A stretch of DNA of 18,818 nt from MGBC131033 sp910585655 (GCA_949502025.1 CATBCG010000006.1:1-18818); one strand, 5' to 3'; positions 6,935-15,900 are shown, numbered from the stretch's first letter. Program-made: numbers and translations. Notes: a model not told the origin generated them from the sequence alone.

Positions 6935-8113
6935 TTACTCAGCCTCCTTCTGCACTGCGCTGCCATCGGTATTATCTTCTAACTGTATCCATTCCCAGCC
7001 ACTGATTCCTGTCTCCGGATCGATTCCATATTCAAAATGATTCGTAATGCCATAGCCTTCATTTTGACGTTTGTTATAATCGTTGACAAATGCCGCCGTC
7101 GCCGTACCGGAAGCCGGGATCGTCACCACCTGCTCGGCGTCGGAAACGAGCGTATAAGAAGAACCGCTGTACACTTCCCGCACGCTTACCTTCGAGCCTA
7201 CTGGAATATGATCAATCCGCACGCTTTTCTGCCCTGCTTCCGTAAAGGTCAGGGAAATTACATCGCTGTAAACTACCATGCCGTCTGCCTGCACTGCCTC
7301 GATAGAAAAAACAAACGTAGCCGGGCTTGGCGCCTTATAAGTCAAAAGTGTTTTTACAATCTCCAAAGAGCCGTACCGTTCTACCCGTCCTGGTTTCAGC
7401 ACGACTTCACTGCCGGAACTTCCCGTATCCGAACCAGTCGTCCCGCCGCCTTCCGGATTTCCTGGATTACTCTCCGAACCGCCGGAGCCCTCCGGCGTCT
7501 CTCCGGTATCTGACCGGAACACCAATAGCGGCGCAAATTCATATGTATATTGAGCAGATTTGGCTATCGTCACCAGAACGGTTTCCTCTTCGTCCTTCTC
7601 TACCAGCATGGTATAATCCGATACCTGTTCCAAATCGGCTCCTCTGGCGATCAGCAAATAAATGCCATTTTGTTCTTCTGCTGGAAGAAAATCCGCCCAT
7701 TTGCTGATCAAAGCATCGTTCTGCTCTCCGTCTTTTAAGCTTCCTAACTCCGCCCCTCGTACAATCGGTTCTAACGCCACGGGCTTTTCTGCGTCCTGCA
7801 CCAGTACATAACGGGCTATCTCCTGCGCCCGCCTGTCTAATTCTACACTGTCTGGCTTTGCCGTCACCGCTCCACCTGTCACCAGCTCATAGCGATGTTC
7901 GCCCGTCGCTTCATCCGTCAGGATACCACCTACCCGGTATATATCCAGAACAATTTTTGTTTCGCTTCCTGCCGGAGCCCCGCCGGAATCCGCCTGGTTC
8001 CCCCCGGCAGTTCCCGAAGCGGTGGAGCCAGAAGCACGCCCGACAAATGGCAGGAGTAATATAAGGCTTAGAAGCGCTAAACTCGTCAGCCCATATAACC
8101 ATTTCCGTTTCAT
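6935..8113 (-). CDS. Secreted pilin-like protein with DUF7601/Spy0128-like domain
   Basis: A 392-residue secreted protein. The signal peptide is MKRKWLYGL followed by a Leu-rich core ending GRASG (about residue 28). Residues 52-215 form an unknown domain beginning KIVLDIYRVGG. Residues 216-252 are a Gly/Ser/Glu/Thr linker. Residues 258-357 (YGSLEIVKTL, then ATFVFSIEA, then SVREVYSGSSY, then TAAFVNDYN) have the pattern of the DUF7601/Spy0128-like beta domains of Gram-positive pilins, which often carry intramolecular isopeptide bonds. No LPXTG or membrane helix follows, so its attachment is unexplained. The same frame is open upstream to 8542, but that stretch overlaps the signal peptidase gene; ATG 8113 follows AGGAGAAGAAAT. 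First gene after the large hairpin. Confidence 0.75.
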   Translation of the reverse strand: MKRKWLYGLTSLALLSLILLLPFVGRASGSTASGTAGGNQADSGGAPAGSETKIVLDIYRVGGILTDEATGEHRYELVTGGAVTAKPDSVELDRRAQEIARYVLVQDAEKPVALEPIVRGAELGSLKDGEQNDALISKWADFLPAEEQNGIYLLIARGADLEQVSDYTMLVEKDEEETVLVTIAKSAQYTYEFAPLLVFRSDTGETPEGSGGSESNPGNPEGGGTTGSDTGSSGSEVVLKPGRVERYGSLEIVKTLLTYKAPSPATFVFSIEAVQADGMVVYSDVISLTFTEAGQKSVRIDHIPVGSKVSVREVYSGSSYTLVSDAEQVVTIPASGTATAAFVNDYNKRQNEGYGITNHFEYGIDPETGISGWEWIQLEDNTDGSAVQKEAE

Positions 8114-8126
8114 ATTTCTTCTCCTA

Positions 8127-8252
8127 TTTTGAGTTCCGCAGAAGATTCTTATAGGACACATTCCTCTAGCTTGATTTCCGTCCGCTAAAAAAATGCGCCC
8201 AGAAATCAAGCTGTGTCCTATAAGATCTTCTACTGTTTTAAGTTCCGCAGAA
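8127..8252. repeat. 17-nt direct repeats flanking the large hairpin
   Basis: TTTTGAGTTCCGCAGAA (8127-8143) and TTTTAAGTTCCGCAGAA (8236-8252) differ by one base and are 109 bases apart. A weaker third relative, TTTTACAGTTCC (8281-8292), covers the signal peptidase stop region. Local duplication or an insertion event would explain this. Confidence 0.75.
8141..8230. repeat. 90-nt interrupted inverted repeat (stem-loop) between signal peptidase and pilin-like genes
   Basis: Outer arms are 8141-8160 and 8212-8230, complementary apart from one extra T. Inner arms AGCTTGATTTC (8168-8178) and GAAATCAAGCT (8202-8212) pair perfectly. A seven-base bulge (8161-8167) lies on one side, and the loop is about 23 bases. 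As RNA on the minus strand it forms a stem of nearly 30 base pairs ending roughly 15 bases before the ribosome binding site of the pilin-like gene. There is no U-tract after it, so it is not an ordinary terminator. It may be a processing or stabilising structure, or a relic of a small inverted-repeat element. Confidence 0.85.
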
Positions 8253-8270
8253 TCCCCTATGAAATTCTGC
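8247..8270 (+). terminator. Small stem-loop with T-tract on the plus strand
   Basis: GCAGAAT (8247-8253) pairs with ATTCTGC (8264-8270), followed by TGTTTTTTTATTTT. It has terminator form only in the plus direction, where no gene ends, so it could stop antisense transcription. On the minus strand it is a simple hairpin just after the signal peptidase stop. Confidence 0.4.
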
Positions 8271-8277
8271 TGTTTTT

Positions 8278-8871
8278 TTATTTTACAGTTCCAAAACTGG
8301 AAAACGGCCAAATCCGCAATAAGATCCTGCCAACGATCAGCTCCTCTCCGATACAGCCGATCTCGGTTGTACGACTGTCTAAGGACGTGGCGCGGTGATC
8401 GCCCATGACGAAAATCCGCCCTTCTGGAACCTGGTAGGGCAAGGTAATGTCGCATGTTCCCAACGCCTTTTCCGTCAGATATGGTTCCTCTAGCCAAACC
8501 CCGTTGACCGACACATTTCCTGCGGCGTCCAAATCCACCCAATCGCCGGAAACGGCAATCACTCTTTTTACCAAAATTTTATTGTTATAATAAAAGGCAA
8601 TGATGTCACCGGTTTTATATCCACTGCCGCTGACTGCCACAACAATGTCCTTCTCCCATAACGTCTCTGTCATAGACGTTCCTTCTATTCGTAATACGGG
8701 AAATATCATGACTGCAATAATAACCGCTACTGCCGCCACTACAAGAAGAGTATATATGGTACTTCTAATCGCTTTCCTGTATGTGTTCTTATGCTGTTCC
8801 TTTTGAAGCTCCAGTTCCAGTTGTTCCAAGGTAGGAACTCCTTGCACCCTTCTTTTTTTGCCTACCCGCAT
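8278..8871 (-). CDS. lepB: Signal peptidase I (Ser/Lys, bacterial type)
   Basis: A 197-residue membrane protease. A charged, partly helical cytoplasmic N-terminus (1-36, with LEQLELELQKEQ) precedes one transmembrane helix (about 37-60). Catalytic Ser66 lies in GTSMTETL and Lys102 in ILVKRVIA. The box-E motif is VMGDHRATSLDSR. This is the P-type enzyme that cleaves ordinary Sec signal peptides, unlike the SipW-type enzyme at the far end of the locus. Such dedicated signal peptidases often accompany sortase C pili. The ATG follows the stop of the coiled-coil gene by one base, with AAGGTG as ribosome site, so the two are translationally coupled. Confidence 0.93.
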   Translation of the reverse strand: MRVGKKRRVQGVPTLEQLELELQKEQHKNTYRKAIRSTIYTLLVVAAVAVIIAVMIFPVLRIEGTSMTETLWEKDIVVAVSGSGYKTGDIIAFYYNNKILVKRVIAVSGDWVDLDAAGNVSVNGVWLEEPYLTEKALGTCDITLPYQVPEGRIFVMGDHRATSLDSRTTEIGCIGEELIVGRILLRIWPFSSFGTVK

Positions 8872-8872
8872 T

Positions 8873-9817
8873 CTATTTCACCTTAAACCTCATAAATTTA
8901 CCCATTTGCCGAAAGAATGTTCCTCTCTTTACGTTTCTTTCTACAGGTTGTTTAGGCTCAAACTCAGCCGCTGTCCGGGTATCTGTTTTTGCCTCTTCAT
9001 TCTCTTCTATTTCCTGTCCGTCTGCTTCCTCCATGGCGCCTTGTTCTATGGTTTCTTTCAAATCTCTTATGCCTGTTTTCTGTGGTTTTAACTCTGTTGT
9101 GATTGAACTCATTCCTGATTCTGAACTTTTCATTCCTATCGCTTCTTTGATTCCTTCTGCCCCCGCTGCCTCAACGGCACATTCCGCTTCCTGTTCTGCA
9201 CGTCTGATTTTTTCTGCTTTGACATGTTCTAACTGGATTACTTTCGGATTCTTTTCCTCTGCTTCCTCTTCCTCTTCGGTAAATTCTTCCTGCTCCCAGG
9301 TTGTTATATTTTTACGTTCTCTTGATTTTGGATCCTTTGCTGTCAGTTCTGCTGCTTCTGTCAACTCCTCTGCCTCGAACGCCTCTGTTCCTATTATCGC
9401 CTCTACTGCTTTTGTATATTCCGGGCTTTCGGATAAGTCCGACATTTTTGCTGTCTCCGGCAGCCCTTCTTTGCCGCCGTGCAGCCGTTTGATATTATAC
9501 AAATACTGATCGGCAGCCTTTTGCGCTACGTCAAAAATCATATTCAGCCTAAGCGCCGCCTCTGCAATCGAACCAGATTCGCTTAGTTCAATTTCTCGTT
9601 TTGTCCTTTCGGCTTCTAACAAGGCGTTAAGTTCGTGGATCTGCTCATCCTTATGATCCAGACGCTTACGTAAACGTTCGTAGGTTTCCTGCAGTTGATG
9701 CAGCTCTGTTTCTGTCTCTGCCAAAATCTGCTTTGTTTTTTCGGCTTCCCGCCCTTGCTCCAGCAATAGTTGAAGCAGTTCCCGCCGCCCTAATCTATGC
9801 AGTTCCTTATCTGTCAT
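8873..9817 (-). CDS. Cytoplasmic coiled-coil protein of unknown function, pilus-locus associated
   Basis: A 314-residue protein without signal peptide or membrane segment. Residues 1-78 are a strong predicted coiled coil (LGRRELLQLLLEQGREAEK, heptad-like Leu and Glu/Lys spacing). Residues 79-112 (ELSESGSIAEAALRLNMIF, AADQYLYNIKRL) form a conserved-looking motif that I associate with unnamed proteins next to signal peptidase and sortase genes in Lachnospiraceae, sometimes labelled DNA repair protein without basis. The rest is Glu-rich and probably disordered, ending in a basic tail (FFRQMGKFMRFKVK). The ATG follows AGAGGTG. Place between sortase C and signal peptidase suggests a role in secretion or localisation of pilus assembly (inference). 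Confidence 0.65.
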   Translation of the reverse strand: MTDKELHRLGRRELLQLLLEQGREAEKTKQILAETETELHQLQETYERLRKRLDHKDEQIHELNALLEAERTKREIELSESGSIAEAALRLNMIFDVAQKAADQYLYNIKRLHGGKEGLPETAKMSDLSESPEYTKAVEAIIGTEAFEAEELTEAAELTAKDPKSRERKNITTWEQEEFTEEEEEAEEKNPKVIQLEHVKAEKIRRAEQEAECAVEAAGAEGIKEAIGMKSSESGMSSITTELKPQKTGIRDLKETIEQGAMEEADGQEIEENEEAKTDTRTAAEFEPKQPVERNVKRGTFFRQMGKFMRFKVK

Positions 9818-9897
9818 ATTACACCTCTATTCTCCATTCCGTAAAAGAACACCTCTGCAAAGCCCTTCCAGGATTTATTTCTGTGAGTGATAGCGAA

Positions 9898-10710
9898 CTA
9901 TTTCCGCTTACGGTAATGAATCAGCAGCCAAAGAAGCAAAATCATTAAAATCGGCGCTGCTACGATTGGCGCTACCAGCTTGGAATCCAGCTTAATCGCA
10001 TCTGCCGTTACCCGCAGAGGGCCTCTTAGATTCTCAATCCGATGACCGCGTACCAAAAGCCGATGGGTATTTACTCCGTAGGGGGTACAGGTTACTAGGG
10101 TGCAATAGTCCTCTCCCTCTATCAAATCCAGCTCATTTGCAATCTCCGGCAATACAATACGAATCTGATCTACTTCATAGGTCAATACTTCGTCCAATAC
10201 CTGGAGTGTAAAAATATCTCCCTCTTTTAGTTTATCTAAATTAGTAAACAACTTAGCAGATGGTAAGCCGCGATGCCCGGAGAGAACGCAATGCGTCCCT
10301 TCTCCTCCTACCGGCAGGGAAGATATCTCTAAATGCCCTATTGCCACCTGTAACACGGCTTCTCCTACTCCATGGTAAATCGGCAGTTTCACATCAATAG
10401 AGGGAATGGTAATATAGCCCATAATGCCGTTACCGGAAATATTGAGCAATGACTCGTATTCTGCCCAATCTTCCTCGCTAAGAGAAAAACGGTTCGGCTT
10501 ATACCAAAGCGCCAGATTGTAAGAAGATGCCTGTTCCCACATTTTTTCATATTCTTCATCGTCCATGGAAGCCACCGCGTCGGTATAGCTGGCGATGGCT
10601 CTGGACTGATGAAAAGAATTCCAGTAATCACTGACAGTAGGATAGAGCAGCAGGGAAACCCCTGTAAGCAGGATTAATACCAGGATTATATTGGATAAAT
10701 GTTTCTTCAT
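9898..10710 (-). CDS. srtC: Class C (pilin-polymerising) sortase
   Basis: A 270-residue membrane transpeptidase that joins pilin subunits through a lysine of one and the LPXTG threonine of the next. An N-terminal helix (5-25) and a C-terminal helix (about 246-265) followed by HYRKRK give the two-anchor layout typical of class C. Catalytic His146 is in LSGHRGLPSAKLF, Cys208 in LVTCTPYG and Arg217 in NTHRLLVRG. IPSIDVKLPIYHG opens the core. The lid that normally carries DPF or DPW is represented by WYKPNRFSL (about 69-77), without the Asp-Pro pair. It lies 34 bases after the major pilin gene with no terminator between, and AAGGG lies nine bases before the ATG. Confidence 0.94.
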   Translation of the reverse strand: MKKHLSNIILVLILLTGVSLLLYPTVSDYWNSFHQSRAIASYTDAVASMDDEEYEKMWEQASSYNLALWYKPNRFSLSEEDWAEYESLLNISGNGIMGYITIPSIDVKLPIYHGVGEAVLQVAIGHLEISSLPVGGEGTHCVLSGHRGLPSAKLFTNLDKLKEGDIFTLQVLDEVLTYEVDQIRIVLPEIANELDLIEGEDYCTLVTCTPYGVNTHRLLVRGHRIENLRGPLRVTADAIKLDSKLVAPIVAAPILMILLLWLLIHYRKRK

Positions 10711-10744
10711 ACCGGGTTTCCCTTATACCTGCCTCTCTAATTTG

Positions 10745-12796
10745 TTATTTCTCGACGTTGGCACGCTTCTTTGCAATCAGGATAATCGCTGCGCCAAGTA
10801 CGAGGATACTACCGACTGCGTAGAAAATGGTTGTACCCATACCACCGGTGGATGGAAGGGTGGTTCCTTTTTTGTTTATTACCTCAAGTGGAATATACTC
10901 TTTTTCAGGATTCAAAGTTTCTGGACTGCCCTCTTCCCCCTCTTGTACAGTCGCTGTCCAGGTACATCCTTGAGATGGATCTGTCGGTTCCACCCACTTA
11001 ATCTTTACTATAAGAGGCTCTTTTAAAATGTTATATCCATCTGGTGCTACTAACTCCGTGATTGTATACGTACCTTCTGACAAGCCATCAAACCGCACTA
11101 TACCATCAGCACCAACAATAGCTTCTGCACTTACTGTGCTTGTTGTAACTTGTTTTTCTAAGTTTGTTACTAGTTTATATGGTGTAAAATCATCATTTTT
11201 AGTAAAACTACCATCTGAATTTACAGTAATTCCTGCATAAGAAGCAGGATCTGCACCATCAATACCAGGCGCACTAACTGTATACGTATTATTATTTAAT
11301 TTATAGTACGTTCCTGTAGGATCTGGCACAAATTCTTCTTTTTTTACTAAAACAATATTTGCCTTTTCACCTTCTAGTACGAACTTTGCACCTTCCAATG
11401 GCTTTTTATCCGTGTCAACCTTTTCCAATCTAATTCCGGTTACATAGGTATATGTCGTCTCTTCTGGTGTTTTACCAACTGGATCCCCTGGCTTCGGCTC
11501 ATCTCCCTCACCCGGAGTTTGTGGATCATTTGAATATGTTAAATCAACCTTATTTGTATTTCCTTCCACACCTATTATTGCTTTCTCATTCAAAGTAGCA
11601 CTATAAGTAATGATAATACTCGCACCTGCAAACTCCTTATATTGAATGAAATCTCTAAATATAATTTTAATTTTTGTCCCAATAGCAGATCCACTTGCAT
11701 TTATGGCTGCCTCTGTTGATAAAGTAACTGCATTTTTTGTAGTAGGATCTGTATCTGGAAGCACGTTTAATGGTAGCGTTACACTCGTTCCACTAATTAC
11801 AATCTGCAAATCTTCAGCATTAAAATCCAATCCCTCACTCATAGTATCTGTTACAACAAAATAATAATGCTGATATCCATCCATTTTAGGAACATTAGAA
11901 GTTACCTGGAATTTGATCTTATCCCCTATGCTGACATTATTGTGATCTTTCGACTCGTCTGTATAGCATCCAAGTTCCTCACTATGGTCATGATCCTGTG
12001 TACAAGTCAACTTCTTTTCTACAATCGTCTTATCAATTTTAGGCGTATCTGCTTTTGCAATGACCTCTCTATCTCCAATTACTTCTAAAATATACTTTGT
12101 ATAGGCTTCTGATGTACCCTCTAAGGTTGTTGCTTTATCTTTAATAAAATAATAACCATCTGCTGGTACTGTAATAGTATACTCAAAATTTTCTTCTCCT
12201 AACTTTTTAGAACCATTAGAGGAAGCAACGGGATCAGGAAGTAAATAGTTTGCAATAATTCCAGCAAACGCATTTGCAAGTTCGCCATCGTCTGCAGCTC
12301 CATTCATAGCCTTTGCTATATCCTCTGCTGATTCTGCTCCCTCAAATGTCTTCTCCCCATTACTTGCTGTATAAGCCCACAATTCTGCTTGAAGTGCTGA
12401 CATACTGGCAGGATTGTTAGAAGGTATGCTTTTTCCCCACTTAATATCAGATAATATTTCACCATCGCCATCCTTATCTACTCGACCTTGAAATACCTGA
12501 TACGCCTCATATGTGTGACCTTCTCCCTTTCCAATAATTGTAATTTCATGAGAACGTTCTGACGGAGAAACCTCACTCTTATCAGGTTTTACCTCTGAAT
12601 CCGTACTACCGTCAGTCTCCGGCGGAGTGGTGTCATTCTGATCGTCTTCCGGAGTCGTTACATTCCCATCTTGATTTTCACCCTCTACCTCAGTAGGGTT
12701 GTTACCTGGCTCTGTCGCATGAACGATCTGCACATTCATGGTCAGTACCATTACTGCTATCAGCAAAAAGCTGAGTTTTCTTTTTAGCTGTTTCAT
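10745..12796 (-). CDS. LPXTG major pilin (D1-D2-CnaB type)
   Basis: A 683-residue pilus shaft subunit. Signal peptide 1-27 (ends VHA) is followed by an acidic, Thr/Pro-rich segment (28-82) and an N-terminal pilin domain (about 83-245). Next comes ADTPKIDKTI, whose lysines are candidates for the polymerisation site (not proven). A D2 isopeptide-forming domain follows (VSIGDKIKFQVTSNVP, then IIITYSATLNEKAIIG), then a CnaB/SpaA-like domain (GIRLEKVDTDKKPLEGAKF, then TYTITELVAPDGYN with the usual Glu). The sorting signal is LPSTGG at 647-652, then a helix and KKRANVEK. A C-x3-H-x-H-x5-C motif (265-277) is inserted between D1 and D2. The start at 12796 follows AAGGGAGAGAGAAAGT; an in-frame start 66 bases upstream lacks a ribosome site. 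Confidence 0.93.
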   Translation of the reverse strand: MKQLKRKLSFLLIAVMVLTMNVQIVHATEPGNNPTEVEGENQDGNVTTPEDDQNDTTPPETDGSTDSEVKPDKSEVSPSERSHEITIIGKGEGHTYEAYQVFQGRVDKDGDGEILSDIKWGKSIPSNNPASMSALQAELWAYTASNGEKTFEGAESAEDIAKAMNGAADDGELANAFAGIIANYLLPDPVASSNGSKKLGEENFEYTITVPADGYYFIKDKATTLEGTSEAYTKYILEVIGDREVIAKADTPKIDKTIVEKKLTCTQDHDHSEELGCYTDESKDHNNVSIGDKIKFQVTSNVPKMDGYQHYYFVVTDTMSEGLDFNAEDLQIVISGTSVTLPLNVLPDTDPTTKNAVTLSTEAAINASGSAIGTKIKIIFRDFIQYKEFAGASIIITYSATLNEKAIIGVEGNTNKVDLTYSNDPQTPGEGDEPKPGDPVGKTPEETTYTYVTGIRLEKVDTDKKPLEGAKFVLEGEKANIVLVKKEEFVPDPTGTYYKLNNNTYTVSAPGIDGADPASYAGITVNSDGSFTKNDDFTPYKLVTNLEKQVTTSTVSAEAIVGADGIVRFDGLSEGTYTITELVAPDGYNILKEPLIVKIKWVEPTDPSQGCTWTATVQEGEEGSPETLNPEKEYIPLEVINKKGTTLPSTGGMGTTIFYAVGSILVLGAAIILIAKKRANVEK

Positions 12797-12846
12797 ACTT
12801 TCTCTCTCCCTTTCTTGATTGCTCTTGCTTCGTTGTTTGTCATTCA

Positions 12847-12914
12847 GATCCAGAAGGATCAAAAACTCTTGCGAATCTTTTCGATTCCCGGAAGTCTTAC
12901 GAATTCCTGGAATC
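12847..12914 (-). promoter_or_regulatory. Two tandem stem-loops in the adhesin-pilin spacer
   Basis: The first (12883-12914) begins at the adhesin stop codon: GATTCC/GGAATC plus GGAA/TTCC with one mismatch and a ten-base loop. The second (12847-12860) is GATCC-AGAA-GGATC on the plus strand. Neither is followed by a U-tract on the minus strand, so the message probably continues into the pilin gene. They may act as RNA processing or stability elements that let pilin exceed adhesin (inference). Confidence 0.5.
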
Positions 12915-15900
12915 TATATCCTCCTTTCTTTGAATTTTTTTCTATACAAAAGACATGCCACCAGCACAAGGCTGACTCCTGCCAATGTATATAAGAGTTT
13001 CGTGTGGAAACTACCTGTTTCCGGTAGCGAATAAGAGGTTGTGTTGACAAAAGTAACTGCGTTATCGATTGCCCCTCCTGTAACCTCTGGCAGCAGTAAA
13101 GCTCCGGAGGCGACAGATTCCTCTATTCTCTCAGTAGCATACAAAGCATCTGTTTTTCCCCATAAATGAGAATTCAGCAAATAGGAAATATGATACTTTT
13201 GCCCATTTTCCGGCTCCTGCTCTTCTACTCTCCACGATATTCCATATGGAAGCCCATAAAGCTTGAAATATTCTCCGGATTTCAATGTTACTGTCCCAAT
13301 GCCACTTGCAAAGGTAATGGAGGAACTATGGTCATTTTCTGCGCCTGTTTCCAGGAGACTCTCTATTTTTCCCGTTGTGTAAGGAAAACTCATTTCTTCT
13401 GTAGTAATTGCTGAACCAGATAAAGTAACGGTAAAAGTAAATTCTTCATTTTCCGCTATATTGCCGTTTACCCATTTACCAATTATCAAATCACTTTGGA
13501 TTTCATTGGTAAAGGTAAATGGGAATTCGCCGTCACATTCCTCTACTGTCCAATTTCCTTCTCCATCTCCTTGATGTATCCGAGAATATTCTACTTTTAT
13601 TTCCTTTCTGTCTGTTCTTGTAATTTTCAGTTCCATTACATAAACAGTTTTATCAAATATCGTTGTAGCAGCAGCTTCCGGACTTGCTTCCTCGGAATCC
13701 TCCGGCACACTCTCTGTAATTTTAAAATAGCGAAATGTGGATTCCCCTTTTTTTAGATCCGGAAAATCATCTGAACTATATTCTAAATGAAGTATTGCCT
13801 CTCCGTTTGTTTCTCCCTCCGCAGGAATTTTAATCTCAAGCTCATAACAGTTTGAAAGGATATCATTTGTAGTTGTTCCTTCTTCAAAAGGAGTTCCTTC
13901 AAAATCTGCTACTTTTTCCACTTTAAACCGATAGATATGTTCTTTCCCATCAGAATTTCGCAGTTCCTTTTTAATAGTAAGAGGAATCTCCGTAGGAGGG
14001 CTTACCTCTCCAGACTCTCTGTTCACCACGATTATCTGAATAGGCTTATACTTCACACTGGTTATTCCTTCTACATGATCTTGCTTGCCATCCACAATTA
14101 CGATCCGCGGAATATATTTATTATTTTCGTCGGTTACGGATGGAATTGGGCTCGCTATCTTATACGTCACCGCATATCCTTCTGATTCTATCTCCTGAAT
14201 CCAGTACTCTGTACCCGCTAAAATCTTCTCCAGTGTAGCCGTTTCGCCATGTTTTAAAGAAATCACACCAATGTAACAGGAAGACGCATGCTCATGAGCT
14301 TCGCCACAGTTCAGGTATTTAATGGCAGATCCCGACGACAATTCTACGCCGCCTCCGGAAACTGCACGGCTTACTGTATAAGGCGTCCCTACTTCCAGCC
14401 AGTTCTCCCCCAGTTTCACTTTGAAAAGGAATTCCTCGTTTTGCTTTGAGTATTCGGAGCCATCTACTTCCTTTGTTATGCTAAGCTCTGAAAGTTTCGT
14501 CACATCTACTTTATTATCAAAGTAGAATATGGTATCACCTTCCAAAATATTTTTAATGCCACTTTCCACACCTTCAAAGCTTTCTTTGCCTATACTTATA
14601 CTATTATGTTCTGTCGCCGCTTCTCCACTTACGGAAATCTCTCCATACTGCTCAAAAAGATCGGATTCCAATAATTCTCGGACATAATAGCCATTATTTA
14701 CTACGGAAATACCTGAAAATATTGCATATTCTCCCGCTTTTAACCTGAAAATATGATTCTCATCCACCAATCGGGTCTCACCGGAATCTGCATAAGTTTT
14801 CTTCTTTCCTTCACCGATCGTTACTTCCAGAGTACAATTTGCGGTGTGTACATGACCTTCCTCCTTGTTTTGACAAACGGTTCCTTCTCTGTAAACGCTG
14901 TATTCCATTCCTGCAGTAATAAAAAACTTTTCCTGATCCGGAGCAGGTTTTACCATCGTTCCATCTGGTTGTTTTTCCGCTTCCAAAACCTGAAATTTAA
15001 AATCCGGATGCCCCAATAAATCTTCCACTTCTACATTGTTTACACTTAATTCTTTACCAACGGCAAAGCTGTTTTTTTCCAGCAATGGGAAGTTGAATTC
15101 CATTCGGCATACACCGGAACCGGAACCGCGCTCCATGTAGTAGAAGTTCATGCTATGAGTACTGTTGTCTTTCAAGGTTCCTTTTTCATTTAACTGGTCA
15201 GGTGAAAACAGCTCCGAAAATTTAACGGTCTTAACAGGGTCTACGTTTAAATCTACATTACCTTCTTTTTGAGCCGGTTTATAATATGACCGATCCAATT
15301 TATAATAAGAAACCTCACCATTTACAAAATCTATTTCTCCTCCTACATCACGGTGAATACCTGATAAATCCAAAATCAGTTTCCCGTCTATATACACCCA
15401 TACATCATCATCACCGACAAAACGGAATACCATATTACTCGCATTCCCGTTTCCTTCAGCAGAAGGAGGAATTACAATACCATCCTTTGGTTGTATAAAA
15501 TCCAGTTCCATGGACATTCCAAAGTAAAAATTAGTCGGGTCGTCAAAGTCAATCGAGTAGATGTAGTCTATATCGTTATCTGTAACTGGTTCAAAGCCTC
15601 CTATATCTGACCATGATGTAGAAGCCAAACCTTCAAAAACATCATTTACAACATCTGCCCCTGTCCAATTATTTTCTCCTTTTTTCTCGTCCATTTTCCT
15701 TATATAATCTTCTAAACCATCTTTCAATCTCTTATATTCTTTTTTATGTCCTTCATCTGTCTCATTTTGGAGTTTATACGCTGTGTCATTTACCATTTTC
15801 TGGTAGTAATCCTTATTTATCGCAGATGCCTGCATCGCCTGCTGAATATCATTAAACGGCAGGAAATTTCCAAATGGATATATTCCAAAATTAGAAGAAA

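Noticed and set aside
8247..8270. Stem-loop after the signal peptidase gene as an operon terminator on the minus strand
   Set aside because: The T-tract is on the wrong side for minus-strand transcription; downstream on the minus strand is AACTTAAAACAG, not U-rich.
8114..8277. A separate promoter for the SipW half of the locus
   Set aside because: I found no paired -35 and -10 boxes on the minus strand in this spacer; a weak or activator-dependent promoter cannot be excluded.
8114..8542. N-terminal extension of the pilin-like gene to 535 residues
   Set aside because: The extension runs through the hairpin and overlaps the signal peptidase in another frame, has no signal peptide, and the ATG at 8113 has a good ribosome site followed by a signal peptide.
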